DNA of 64,000 nucleotides from Ga0077560 sp046330395 (GTDB lineage: Bacteria > Actinomycetota > Thermoleophilia > Miltoncostaeales > Miltoncostaeaceae), in NCBI GenBank assembly GCA_046330395.1, contig JAXLSS010000015.1, positions 16,385 to 80,384 of the forward strand, in the 5' to 3' direction. Positions within the stretch are counted from its first letter, which is position 1. Each line of letters opens with the position of its first letter. Positions 43,418 to 52,684 of this stretch are shown one piece after another. The notes under the pieces were generated by a model that was given only the letters and a program-made list of their open reading frames with translations, made no database searches and had not been told where the DNA came from. A program made the position numbers and the translations under genes.

Positions 43418-46194
43418 GCGCCCACGCCCTGCGCCTCGCGGTAGGCCGCCGGGCTCACCTGCACGGCGGTGACCTTGTACTCCGGGCAGTTGGTGGCCCA
43501 GTCCGAGTTCTCGGTGGTCACCACGTTGGCGCCGGAGTCGGGGTGGTGGAAGGTGGTGTACACCACGCCCGGGGGCATGCGCTCGGACAGGCGGGCGCGC
43601 AGGTGCGTGGCGCCCACCCGCGAGGCCAGCTCCACCAGCTGCCCGTCGGCCACGCCGCGGGCCTCCGCGTCGCTGGGGTGGATCTCCAGCACGTCCTCCG
43701 GGTGCCAGCGCGAGTTGGCGGTGCGTCGGGTCTGGGCGCCCACGTTGTACTGGCTGAGGATGCGCCCGGTGGTGAGGATGAGGGGGAAACGGCGGGTGCT
43801 GCGCTCCAGCGTGGGCACGTAGGCGGTGTGCATCAGGCGTCCCCTGCCGCGCACGAAGGCGTCCACGTGCATGATGGGCGTGCCGCCGGGGGCCGCGTCG
43901 TTGCAGGGCCACTGCACCGAGCCCAGCGCGTCCAGCTTGGCGTGGCTGACCCCGGCGAACGTGGGGGTGGTGGCCGCGATCTCGTCCATGATCTGCGCGG
44001 CGTCGTCCCAGGCCATGGGGAAGCGCATGCGCCGGGCGATCTCGCACACCACCTGCCACTCGTGCATGCCGCAGCGCGGCGGCATCACGGGCCGCACGCG
44101 GTTGATGCGCCGCTCCGCGTTGGTGAACGTGCCGTTCTTCTCCAGGAACGACGTGGCCGGCAGGAACACGTGCGCGTACCTGGCCGTCTCGTTGAGGAAC
44201 AGGTCGTGCACCACCACGCAGTCCATGTTCTCCAGGGCGGCGGTGACGTGGCGGGTGTTGGGGTCGGACTGCGCGATGTCCTCGCCCTGGATGTAGATGC
44301 CGCGGAAGTCCCCGCCCACGGCGGCGTCCAGCATGTTGGGGATGCGCAGGCCCGGGTGCGGGTCCAGCGCCCGGCCCCACAGCCGTTCGTAGACGCCGCG
44401 CACCTCAGGGTCGGCGATGTGCCGGTACCCGGGCAGCTCGTGCGGGAAGGAACCCATGTCACACGAGCCCTGCACGTTGTTCTGGCCCCGCAGCGGGTTG
44501 ACCCCCACGCCGGAGCGCCCGACGCTGCCGGTGAGCATGGCCAGGTTGGCCATCCCCATCACCATCGTGCTGCCCTGGGAGTGCTCGGTCACGCCGAGGC
44601 CGTAGTAGATGGCCGAGTTGGGCCCGGCGGCGAACATCCGCGCGGCCTCCCGCAGCTGCCCCGCGGGCACGCCGCTCTGGGCCTCCACCGCCTCCGGGGA
44701 GTTCTCGGGCCGCATGATGAAGGCCATGTACTCGTCCATGCCCTCGCAGCGGTCCCGCAGGAAGTCCTCGTCGGCCAGGCCCTCGTCCACCACGGTGTGG
44801 GCCATGGCGTTGATGACCGCCACGTTCGTGCCGGGGGCCAGCTGCAGGTGGAGGTCGGCCTGGACGTGCGGGGTGCGCACAAGGTCGATGCGGCGCGGGT
44901 CCACCACGATGAGCCGGGCCCCGGCGCGCACGCGGCGCTTGAGCCGCGAGGCGAAGACGGGGTGGGCGTCGGTGGGGTTGGCGCCGATCACCATGATCAC
45001 GTCGGCGTCGTCAACGGAGGCGAAGGTCTGGGTGCCCGCCGAGGTGCCGAAGGTCTGGCTGAGGCCGTAGCCGGTGGGGGAGTGACACACCCGGGCGCAG
45101 GTGTCCACGTTGTTGTTGCCGAAGGCGCCGCGGATCATCTTCTGGACCGCGTACACTTCCTCGTTGGTGGTGCGCGAGCTGGTGATGCCGCCGATGGCGC
45201 CCACGCCGTGGGCCGCCTGCAGCGCCAGGAACCGCCGGGCCACGGTGTCCAGGGCCTCGTCCCAGTCCACCACCCGCCACGGGTCGGTGATGGTGTCCCG
45301 CACCATGGGGTGCAGCTGGCGGTCGCGGTGGTCGGCGTAGCCGAACGCGAACCGCCCCTTCACGCACGAGTGGCCCTCGTTGGCGCCCCCGGCCTTGGAG
45401 GGCACCATGCGCACCAGCGTCTCGCCCCGCAGCTCGGCCCGGAACGAGCAGCCCACCCCGCAGTAGGCGCACGTGGTGTCCACGTGCCGGTCGGGCATGC
45501 CGTGCGCGACCACGGCCTTCTCCACCAGGGCGCCGGTGGGGCAGGCCTGCACGCACGCCCCGCAGCTGACGCACGCCGAGCCGAACAGGTCGGGCGCCCC
45601 GCCGGGCACCACCCGGCTGCCGAACCCGCGCCCCTCCACGGTGAGGGCGAACGTGCCCTGGATGTCCTCGCAGGCCCGCACGCAGCGGCTGCAGACGATG
45701 CACTCGGCGGGCCGGTACTCGAAGTACGGGTTGCTTTGGTCGGTCGACTCGTGGACGTGGGTGGCCCCGCCGGCCCCATATCGCATGTGGGTGAGTCCCA
45801 CCCGCTCGGCCACGGCGTGCAGCTCGCATCCCCGCTCGCCGCACTCCGCCGGGTCGACGGGGTGGTCGCTGAGGTACAGCTCCATCACCCCGCGCCGGAG
45901 GGCGTCGATGCGCGGCGAGCCGGTGCGCACCACCATGCCCTCGCGCACCGGCGTGGTGCACGAGGCCGGCGTGGTGGCGACCCCATCCACCTCCACCAGG
46001 CACACCCGGCAGCTGCCGAAGGCCTCCAGCGTGTCGGTGGCGCACAGCTTCGGCACGGCGATCCCGGCCTCCTCGGCCGCCCGCATCACCGACGTGCCGG
46101 CGGGCACCGTCACGGTGCGCCCGTCGATGGTGAGCGTCACCCCGGGTCCGTGCCCGCGCGGGGTGCCGAGGTCGGGTTCCGGCGTGAGGGTCAT
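43414..46194 (-). CDS. fdsA: NAD-dependent formate dehydrogenase alpha (catalytic molybdopterin) subunit
   Basis: A 926-residue subunit that oxidises formate to CO2 at a bis-MGD Mo/W centre. Order: an N-terminal [2Fe-2S] domain (CATDTLEAFGSCRVC), a His/Cys [4Fe-4S] region, two [4Fe-4S] clusters (CIVCSRCVRAC and CVSCGACVQACP), the CAYCGVGC cluster of the molybdopterin domain, and the metal ligand Cys in ARVCHSPTGYG followed by the conserved His. The ligand is Cys, not selenocysteine. The C-terminal dinucleotide-binding domain contains TGRILSQYNVGAQTRR and HHPDSGANVVTT. Overlaps both neighbours by 4 bases. Confidence 0.95.
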   Translation of the reverse strand: MTLTPEPDLGTPRGHGPGVTLTIDGRTVTVPAGTSVMRAAEEAGIAVPKLCATDTLEAFGSCRVCLVEVDGVATTPASCTTPVREGMVVRTGSPRIDALRRGVMELYLSDHPVDPAECGERGCELHAVAERVGLTHMRYGAGGATHVHESTDQSNPYFEYRPAECIVCSRCVRACEDIQGTFALTVEGRGFGSRVVPGGAPDLFGSACVSCGACVQACPTGALVEKAVVAHGMPDRHVDTTCAYCGVGCSFRAELRGETLVRMVPSKAGGANEGHSCVKGRFAFGYADHRDRQLHPMVRDTITDPWRVVDWDEALDTVARRFLALQAAHGVGAIGGITSSRTTNEEVYAVQKMIRGAFGNNNVDTCARVCHSPTGYGLSQTFGTSAGTQTFASVDDADVIMVIGANPTDAHPVFASRLKRRVRAGARLIVVDPRRIDLVRTPHVQADLHLQLAPGTNVAVINAMAHTVVDEGLADEDFLRDRCEGMDEYMAFIMRPENSPEAVEAQSGVPAGQLREAARMFAAGPNSAIYYGLGVTEHSQGSTMVMGMANLAMLTGSVGRSGVGVNPLRGQNNVQGSCDMGSFPHELPGYRHIADPEVRGVYERLWGRALDPHPGLRIPNMLDAAVGGDFRGIYIQGEDIAQSDPNTRHVTAALENMDCVVVHDLFLNETARYAHVFLPATSFLEKNGTFTNAERRINRVRPVMPPRCGMHEWQVVCEIARRMRFPMAWDDAAQIMDEIAATTPTFAGVSHAKLDALGSVQWPCNDAAPGGTPIMHVDAFVRGRGRLMHTAYVPTLERSTRRFPLILTTGRILSQYNVGAQTRRTANSRWHPEDVLEIHPSDAEARGVADGQLVELASRVGATHLRARLSERMPPGVVYTTFHHPDSGANVVTTENSDWATNCPEYKVTAVQVSPAAYREAQGVGA

Positions 46195-47705
46195 GGGTTC
46201 GTGCTCCGCGTGAAGTCCTCGGGGAAGCGGCGCAGGGCGCTGCGCACCGGCATGGGGGTCAGCGCCCCCATGGCGCACAGCGACGCCCCGGCCATGGTGG
46301 CGCACAGGTCCTCCAGCAGGGCCAGGCCGGCCTCGCGGTCCACCCCCGCGATGATGCGGTCCAGCACCTCGGTGCCCCGCACCGAGCCGATGCGGCACGG
46401 GGTGCACTTGCCGCAGCTCTCGGCGGCGCAGAACTCCATGGCGAACCGGGCCTGGGCGGCCATGTCCACGGTGTCGTCGAACACCACCACGCCGCCGTGC
46501 CCCACCATGGCCTCGCGTGCGGCGAACGCCTCGTAGTCCATGGGCAGGTCGAAGTCGGCGGGGGACAGGTAGGCCCCCAGGGGGCCGCCCACCTGCACCG
46601 CGCGCACGGGCCGGCCGCTGCGCGTGCCGCCGCCCCAGTCGTGCACCAGCTCGCCCAGCGTGATGCCGAAGGCGGTCTCCACCAGGCCTCCCCGGGCCAC
46701 GTTGCCGGCCACCTGGAACACCTGGGTGCCTCGCGAGCGGCCCACCCCCAGGCGAGCGTAGGCCTCAGGGCCCTCGGCCAGCACCGGCGGGACGGTGCAC
46801 AGGGTGAGCACGTTGTTCACCACGGTGGGCGCCCCGAACAGGCCGTGCAGCGCCGGGATGGGCGGTTTGGCCCGCACCTGGCCGCGGCGGCCCTCCAGGC
46901 TCTCCAGCATGGAGGTCTCCTCACCGCAGATGTAGGCCCCCGCCCCCACGCGGACGTGCACCCGGAAGCTCAGCCCGCCGCCCAGGATGTCGTCGCCCAG
47001 GTAGCCGCGCTCCTCCGCCACGGTCACGGCGGCCCGCATCACCCGCACGGCGTCCGGGTACTCGGAGCGGATGTAGACGAAGCCCTCTGTTGCGCCCACG
47101 GCGTGCCCCGCGATGGCCATGCCCTCGATCAGGGAGAACGGGTCGCCCTCCATCAGCATGCGGTCGGCGAACGTGCCGGAGTCGCCCTCGTCGGCGTTGG
47201 CGCAGATGTACTTCACCGGCCCGGGCTCCCGCAGCACGGTGTCCCACTTGGTACCGGTGGGGAAGCCCGCGCCCCCGCGGCCCCGGAGGCCCGATGTGGT
47301 GACCTGGGCAACCACCTCGGCGGGCGTCATCTCCAAAGCCCGCCTCAGGCCCGCGAAGCCGCCGTGCGCCACGTAGTCGTCCGGGTCCAGGGGATCCACC
47401 ACACCCAGGCGACCGCAGGTGAAGCGCTGCTGTCCGGCGAGCCACGGGAGATCCTCCACCGGGCCCACGCAGCGCGGGTGCGTCCCCTCGCCGTCGTCGA
47501 GGATGGCCGCCACATCGCCCGGTTCCGCGTCGGCGTAGCCGATGCGGACGCCATCCCGCAGCACCTCCACCAGCGGCTCCCGCCACAGCATCCCGCGCGA
47601 CCCGGTGCGCACCACGCGCGCGCCCCCGGCGGCGAAGGCCGCGGCCACCTCGTCGGCGCCCACCGAGCGGGCGGCGGAGTCGCCGGGCACGAAGACGGTG
47701 GTCAT
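46191..47705 (-). CDS. fdsB: NAD-dependent formate dehydrogenase beta subunit (NuoF-like)
   Basis: A 504-residue diaphorase subunit that passes electrons to NAD. It fuses an N-terminal thioredoxin-like region (about 100 residues) to a NuoF-type core with the FMN site GLRGRGGAGFPTGTKW, the NADH loop NADEGDSGTFADR, YICGEETSMLESLEGRRG, and the [4Fe-4S] ligands CGKCTPCRIGS plus a downstream Cys in LCATMAGASLC. ATG 47705 overlaps the fdsG stop. A short iron-sulfur/NAD subunit is thus present and no separate NuoG is needed. Confidence 0.94.
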   Translation of the reverse strand: MTTVFVPGDSAARSVGADEVAAAFAAGGARVVRTGSRGMLWREPLVEVLRDGVRIGYADAEPGDVAAILDDGEGTHPRCVGPVEDLPWLAGQQRFTCGRLGVVDPLDPDDYVAHGGFAGLRRALEMTPAEVVAQVTTSGLRGRGGAGFPTGTKWDTVLREPGPVKYICANADEGDSGTFADRMLMEGDPFSLIEGMAIAGHAVGATEGFVYIRSEYPDAVRVMRAAVTVAEERGYLGDDILGGGLSFRVHVRVGAGAYICGEETSMLESLEGRRGQVRAKPPIPALHGLFGAPTVVNNVLTLCTVPPVLAEGPEAYARLGVGRSRGTQVFQVAGNVARGGLVETAFGITLGELVHDWGGGTRSGRPVRAVQVGGPLGAYLSPADFDLPMDYEAFAAREAMVGHGGVVVFDDTVDMAAQARFAMEFCAAESCGKCTPCRIGSVRGTEVLDRIIAGVDREAGLALLEDLCATMAGASLCAMGALTPMPVRSALRRFPEDFTRSTNP

Positions 47706-48172
47706 CGCCCCTCCCCGGCCAGCAGGGCGTCGAGGCGCTCCGGGTGGACCCGCCCCGTGAGCGTGTCGTTCACGGCCACCGTGGGTCCGAGGGCGCAGTT
47801 CCCGAAACAGAACACCTGCTCCAGCTCCACGCGGCCGTCGTCGGTGCGCCCACCCACGCGGCAGCCGTGCGCGGCCACCGCGTGCGCCACCAGCTCCTCG
47901 GCGCCCACGGCCTGACACGCCTCGCCGCGGCAGATGCGCAGCCGCACCGGCGCCGGCGGGGTGCGCCGGAAATCCGTGTAGAAGCTCACGACGCCGTGCA
48001 CCTCGGCCTCGGCCAGGTTGAGGGCGTCGGCGATGGTGGCGGGGTCGTCCGCACCGATGTGCCCGAACTCCTCCAGCACCGCGTGCAGGATGGGCATCAG
48101 CGCCCCCGGCAGGCCCGCCATGTCCGTGGCCATCCGGTGGATCGCCGCGCGTCGCGCATCCCCATCGTGCAC
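47702..48172 (-). CDS. fdsG: NAD-dependent formate dehydrogenase gamma subunit (NuoE-like)
   Basis: A 156-residue thioredoxin-like [2Fe-2S] protein. The four cluster ligands are visible: CRGEACQAVG (two Cys, about residues 88-93) and FCFGNCALGP (two Cys). The helical N-terminus (MPILHAVLEEFGHIG and IADALNLAEAEVHGVVSFYTDF) is typical of NuoE/FdsG. GTG 48172 begins one base after the fdhD stop. Confidence 0.92.
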   Translation of the reverse strand: MHDGDARRAAIHRMATDMAGLPGALMPILHAVLEEFGHIGADDPATIADALNLAEAEVHGVVSFYTDFRRTPPAPVRLRICRGEACQAVGAEELVAHAVAAHGCRVGGRTDDGRVELEQVFCFGNCALGPTVAVNDTLTGRVHPERLDALLAGEGR

Positions 48173-48173
48173 G

Positions 48174-49028
48174 TCACACCTCCCGCAGCACGCGTCGAGG
48201 GTGTGTGTACACATTCATGCGGTCCTCACGCAAGAAGCCCACGGCCGTGACACCCAGTTCGGCGGCCGCCTCCACGGCAAGGCTGGACGGCCCCGACACC
48301 GCCGCCACCACCGGGATGCCCGCCACCGCCGCCTTCTGGACGATCTCGAACGACAGCCGCCCGGACACCAACAGCACGGCGTCGGCGCCCGGGGCGCGGT
48401 GGTGCAGCACCGCGTCGCCCACCACCTTGTCCACCGCGTTGTGGCGGCCCACGTCCTCGAACGCCGCCACCAGGCGGCCGTGCGCATCGAACAGCCCGGC
48501 GGCGTGGGTGGCGCCGGTGCGGTCGAACCCGGGCTGCGCCCCGCGCAGGGTGTCGGCCATGCCCAGCAGGGTGGCCGCCGCGACGCCCGGTCCGTCCGGC
48601 AGCACGGCGCACCGCACCCGCACCTGGTCCAGGCTGGTCTTGCCGCACACCCCGCATGCGGCGCTGATCGCGTGGGCACGCTCGGCCACCACCGCCCGGG
48701 GCGCGTGGGCCGACCGCACCAGCACCACGTTGTAGGCCTGCGACTCCCCGGGGTCGGTGCAGTACGACACGCCCGCGAGGTCGCCGGGGTGCACCACGCC
48801 CTCGGTCACCAGCAGGCCCACGGCCAGGGGGAAGTCGGCCCCGGGGGTGCGCATGGTCACCGCCACCCGCACCGCGGGGGCGCCGGCCGCGGCCAGGCGC
48901 ACCTCCAGCGGCTCCTCACCGGCCAGGCGGTCGGCGCGCTCGCTCCAGCGCCCGCCGCGCAGCCGCAGCACCCTGATCGGCACCGACGGGCCGGGCCGGG
49001 CGGACCCCGCTGCGTGTGAGGTCGTCAT
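48174..49028 (-). CDS. fdhD: Formate dehydrogenase sulfurtransferase FdhD
   Basis: FdhD moves a sulfur to the molybdenum cofactor of formate dehydrogenase, which is needed for activity. The 284-residue protein has the conserved ACGVCGKTSLDQV (the CxxC sulfur carrier), GGTHAAGLFD-like TGATHAAGLFD, EDVGRHNAVDKVVG and SGRLSFEIVQKAA. It is the first gene of the operon, with a palindromic -10 box 7 bases upstream of ATG 49028. Confidence 0.95.
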   Translation of the reverse strand: MTTSHAAGSARPGPSVPIRVLRLRGGRWSERADRLAGEEPLEVRLAAAGAPAVRVAVTMRTPGADFPLAVGLLVTEGVVHPGDLAGVSYCTDPGESQAYNVVLVRSAHAPRAVVAERAHAISAACGVCGKTSLDQVRVRCAVLPDGPGVAAATLLGMADTLRGAQPGFDRTGATHAAGLFDAHGRLVAAFEDVGRHNAVDKVVGDAVLHHRAPGADAVLLVSGRLSFEIVQKAAVAGIPVVAAVSGPSSLAVEAAAELGVTAVGFLREDRMNVYTHPRRVLREV

Positions 49029-49034
49029 TTGCGG

Positions 49035-49046
49035 CACGCTAGCGTG
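49035..49046. promoter_or_regulatory. Palindromic shared -10 box (fdhD / moeA)
   Basis: CACGCTAGCGTG is a perfect 12-bp palindrome. It provides TAGCGT on both strands: 7 bases before fdhD ATG 49028 on the minus strand, and 5 bases before moeA ATG 49051 (11 before ATG 49057) on the plus strand. One melted site thus serves two divergent leaderless promoters whose products both handle molybdenum cofactor. Confidence 0.55.
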
Positions 49047-49050
49047 TGCG

Positions 49051-50221
49051 ATGCAGATGCGGGACGTCGCCCTCACCGAGGCCCTCGTGGCATGCCAGCA
49101 GCACCGGGTGCGCACCGAGGCCGAGTCGGTGCCGGTGGCCCACTGCGCGGGACGCGCGCTGGCCGAGGGCCTGCAGGCGCGCATGGCCGGCCTGCCGATG
49201 TCCGACACCGCGTCGATGGACGGCTTCGCCGTGCGCGCCGGTGGGCGCTGGCTTCGGGTGGTGGGGAGCACCGCGCCGGACAGCCCGGACGGGTGTTCGT
49301 GGGCGAGGAGGAGGCGGCGCGTGTCCACCGGCGATGCCCGCCGGTGCGGACTCCAGGTGGCCGCCGTGAGCACACCGCCCTGCACGAGCGACTTCGGTGG
49401 GTACCCGGCGAGGTGGAGCAGGGCGTACGTGCGCCGGGCCGGCGAGGTGATCATGGAGGGCGTCCTGATGCTGCCTTGTCCGGGATGGTGCTGAGCCCCA
49501 CCACCATCACGGCGATCGGGGAAGCGGTGGGCCGCCGGTGCCGTGCAGCGCCTCGCCGCCCGCGTGGCCGTGATCGGCCTGGGCGACGGGCTGGTGCCGC
49601 TGGGCGAATCCTGCAGGCCGGCCAGGTGTACGACGCCAACCGGGTGGGGGTGGCCGCGCAGGCCAGGCGTAGGGCCGAGGTGGTGTCCAGCGCGTGGGGT
49701 CGGCGACGACCCAGGACGCCTGATGCAGGCGGTAGCCAGGCGCTGGAGTCGGACGTGCACCTGGTGGTCACCATCGGCAAGCGCGGGCGAGATTCGCCGC
49801 GGCCGCATGCGCCCGGCCATGAGATCGTGGGCGTGGACACCATCGACCACGGCGTGCAGGTGACGCCGGTACCACTTCCCCGAAGCTGAGCGTCCAGCAG
49901 GACAGTGACACGGTGCCGCGGTCGCCGGCAACCCCGCCTCGGCCGCCATCGCCGGCACCACCTGTTCGGCCGCACCCTGCTGGGGCAGGCCGGCCACCTG
50001 GGATGCCGGGCCCCGCTGTCCGCCCAGGTGGCCGCGCGGGCCGATCACATCGCGGCGGTGCGCTGCGGCATGCCGCCCAGGGCGGGCGTCTGCACCCCGC
50101 TGGCCTCGCAGGCGGCCCGCCGTCACCACGATGGCCATGGCCGACGCCCTGGCGCTGGTGGAGGGCACGGCCGCCAGCGCAAGCGGTGCCCTGGACGGCC
50201 CTCCAGGCCCGGCGCCGGTCA
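49051..50221 (+). pseudogene. moeA: Molybdopterin molybdenumtransferase MoeA (frameshifted)
   Basis: MoeA inserts molybdate into adenylated molybdopterin. The first about 70 residues are in one frame (DVALTEALVACQQHRV to SDTASMDGFAVRAGG). The rest appears in pieces: VFVGEEEAARV, STGDAR/LPAGADS, LRWVPGEVEQG, MVLSPTTITAIGEAVG, ARVAVIGLGDGLVPLGES, QVYDANRVGVAAQA, DVHLVVTIGK, MRPAMRSWA-type shifted GVDTIDHGVQVTP, GNPASAAIAG and MADALALVEGTA. Frame changes begin near 49270. Its position, divergent from fdhD, fits Moco supply to formate dehydrogenase. End approximate; likely intact in the cell. Confidence 0.75.
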
Positions 50222-51717
50222 GGCGGCAGCGCCTGCCCGGGCCGAGCCACCAGCAGTGTCGCCAGCAGCGTAGGCCAGTGGCCACCCGCCTGGCCTTGCC
50301 CATGGGCCGACATCCCCGGCCACACGGCCCGCATCGCTGCCCAGGAGACGCTGGATCACGCCGCAGGTCGACCGCGCCGATCACCGCGTCGCGGACGGCG
50401 CCGTGGTGCACCGCAGGGTGTGGGACTCCCAGTGGCGCATGGCCAGGGTGGACCCGATGGCGCCCATCCAGCCCAGCCAACCCCAGGGCGGCGCCCACCA
50501 GCAGGGTGAGACCGAGCACACCGGAGGCCATGCCGGAGCGCTGGCGGTCACGGCGGCCGTAGCGATGCTGGACGAGGCGGGAAGGGCGATGGCCATGCCC
50601 AGGCCTGCAGCACGTCGGCAGGGCGATGTACCAGAACGGCGAGGTGTGCGCCCCCGGCCACCACCAGGTGCCGGCGCAGGCGGTGGCGGCAGGCCGGCGG
50701 TCACCAGGGCCACCGGGCGGAAGCGGCATCAGCCGCCGAACGGCGCCAGGATCATCATCATCATGGTCATCGGCAGGCCCGAGGCCCCGGACTGCACCGG
50801 CGACCATCCCCGCACGTTCTGGAGAAGTACTGGGTCATCAGGTAGATGTCCCAGTGGCGCCAGGCAACGACTGGAAGGCCCAGGGCGGGCACCGTAGACC
50901 AGCGGTTGCGGAAGAAGACCAGCGGCACCATGGGGGCGCGGTGGCGCTCCTCCCACCACACGAAGGCGGCGCCCAGCACCACGCTGGCGGCGAGGAAGCC
51001 CAGGGTGTAGCCGGAGGTCCAGGCGTGGTGGTGGTGCCGATCGGCCTTCCCCACCCGCAGAACAACGCCACCGTAGCCAGCGTGGCGCCCACGAGGTCCA
51101 GCTCCAGGCTGTGGCGCTGCGACTCTCGGTAGGCGGCCTCGGCACCGCCAGGACGACCACCGGCGATGCCGAGGCGCGTTGATCCAGAAGATCGACGCCC
51201 GGCATGCTGGAGGTGACGTGCCGCCAGCAGGCCGATGGCGAGGGCCCGCCGCGGACGCCAGCGTAGATGCCGATGGCCTGGGGCAGCTCCCGGGGCTCGA
51301 AGGTGGTGACGATGATGCTCAGCGTCAGCGCCGCGATGAACGCCGCTCCAGCGCTTCACCGGCGCAGCGCACAGCTTGCACCCCGCCGACGGGGCCAGCG
51401 CTGGTGACCTGGAGGGCATGAACAGCGCCATCCCGGTGGTACCAGGCGGCGGCCGTACCGGAGGTCGCCCCAGGCCCCAGCCAGCAGCAGCAGCACCGCC
51501 GGGCCAGGGCGTAGGCGTTGACCGTCCATTCCAGCATCGACGGGCTGGCGTGCAGTTGCGCTGGATGGTGAGCAGCGCAGGTGTTGATGGTGATGTCCAG
51601 GTTGATGAGGATCAGCCCGAAGCACATCGCCCCGAGGTCCACCACCCGGTTGCCCCGGATGCCCGCCGCCCGTGCCGTCGACTCGCCCCAGCCACTTTCC
51701 GCCACCTCGAACGACAC
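50219..51717 (-). pseudogene. MFS exporter, DHA2 (EmrB/QacA) type (frameshifted)
   Basis: A second 14-helix drug-exporter gene, read in pieces on the minus strand: MCFGLILINLDITI, MLEWTVNAYALA, AGAWGDLRYGRR (motif A), LDLVGATLATVALF, SPYTLGFLAASVVLGAAFVWWEERHRAPMV-type helices, LMTQYF, RGWSPVQSG, LPMTMMMMILAPFGG and GMASGVLGLTLLVGAALG. Frame changes recur every 40-150 bases until about 51600. The GTG start is at 51717; the end near 50219 is an estimate. Falls in the second indel-rich block. Confidence 0.7.
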
Positions 51718-51777
51718 AGGCTATCCCCGCATCGGCGTGCCCCGCCCGCGCGAGCCTGGTACCCTGCCGATGCATCG

Positions 51778-51854
<77 letters not shown>

Positions 51855-51868
51855 TTGGTACGACGTTT

Positions 51869-51903
51869 CGAACCCCCCACCGCCGCTGGCGTCGGGGGGT
51901 TCG
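51869..51903 (+). terminator. Terminator after tRNA-Pro
   Basis: A perfect 10-bp stem, CGAACCCCCC (51869-51878) with GGGGGGTTCG (51894-51903), loop 15 nt, followed by CGCGTTTTCG with a short T run. This is among the best intrinsic terminators in the window. Confidence 0.8.
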
Positions 51904-51918
51904 CGCGTTTTCGCAGAG

Positions 51919-52650
51919 GTGACCACGGCGTTGAGCCCGAGCAGCCTTCCCCTGACGATCCGGGTCGGACCACCCGCCAGCGGCCCGCCGCCCGCCGAGC
52001 GCAACCGGCTCATCCGGCGGGCCAAGCTCCTTGCATGGGGTGGGAACCTGTGGCACCTCATCGAGTTCGCCATCGCCGTCGGCGCGGGACTCGCCGCGTC
52101 ATCGGTGGCCCTCATCGGCTTCGGCGCGGACTCCCTCATCGAGGGCCTGGCGGGCCTCATCATCATCTGGCGGTTCTCGGCGCGGCGAGCCGCGTCCGAG
52201 GCCGCCGAACTGCGCGCCCAGCGGTTGGTGGCGACGACGTACTTCGTGCTCGCCGCCTACGTGGCCGTCACCGCGGGAGACGCGCTCGTGACGCAGTCCC
52301 GTCCCGGCGCGAGTTGGGTCGGCATCGGACTGGCGGTGTTCACCGCGCTGACGATGCCCCTGCTCGCGGTGGCCAAGCGGGATGTCGGGCGGCGGCTCGG
52401 CTCGGCCGCCACACGGAGTGAGGGCATGCAGAACATGATCTGCGCCTACCTCTCGGTGGCCCTGCTGACGGGCCTGCTCCTCAACGCCACCCTGTCGTGG
52501 TGGTGGGCCGATCCCGCGGCCGCGCTCGTCATCGCGGCGGTGGCCGTGCGTGAGGGGACCAGGGGATGGCGGGGCCAGGACTGCGGCTGCTGCGCGCCGA
52601 TCATCGTCACGCCGCCAACCGGGCGCTGCGATGGGGAGTGCTGCGGCTGA
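51919..52650 (+). CDS. CDF-like cation transporter with Cys-rich tail
   Basis: A 243-residue inner-membrane protein with five to six helices. The segment ASSVALIGFGADSLIEGLAGLIIIW carries the Asp/Glu-bearing helices of cation diffusion facilitators (FGxDSxxE pattern). The C-terminus holds six cysteines in two clusters, DCGCC and RCDGECC, absent from standard CDF proteins and likely to bind a soft metal. GTG 51919 was chosen because the preceding stretch is the tRNA terminator. A metal-efflux role is inferred; the ion is not identified. Confidence 0.75.
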   Translation: MTTALSPSSLPLTIRVGPPASGPPPAERNRLIRRAKLLAWGGNLWHLIEFAIAVGAGLAASSVALIGFGADSLIEGLAGLIIIWRFSARRAASEAAELRAQRLVATTYFVLAAYVAVTAGDALVTQSRPGASWVGIGLAVFTALTMPLLAVAKRDVGRRLGSAATRSEGMQNMICAYLSVALLTGLLLNATLSWWWADPAAALVIAAVAVREGTRGWRGQDCGCCAPIIVTPPTGRCDGECCG

Positions 52651-52684
52651 CGGCCGGGACGTCGAGCGCGGCGCACGCACCGGC

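Noticed and set aside
45073..45099. Selenocysteine in formate dehydrogenase
   Set aside because: The metal-ligand position is an ordinary Cys codon (ARVCHSPTG) with no in-frame TGA.
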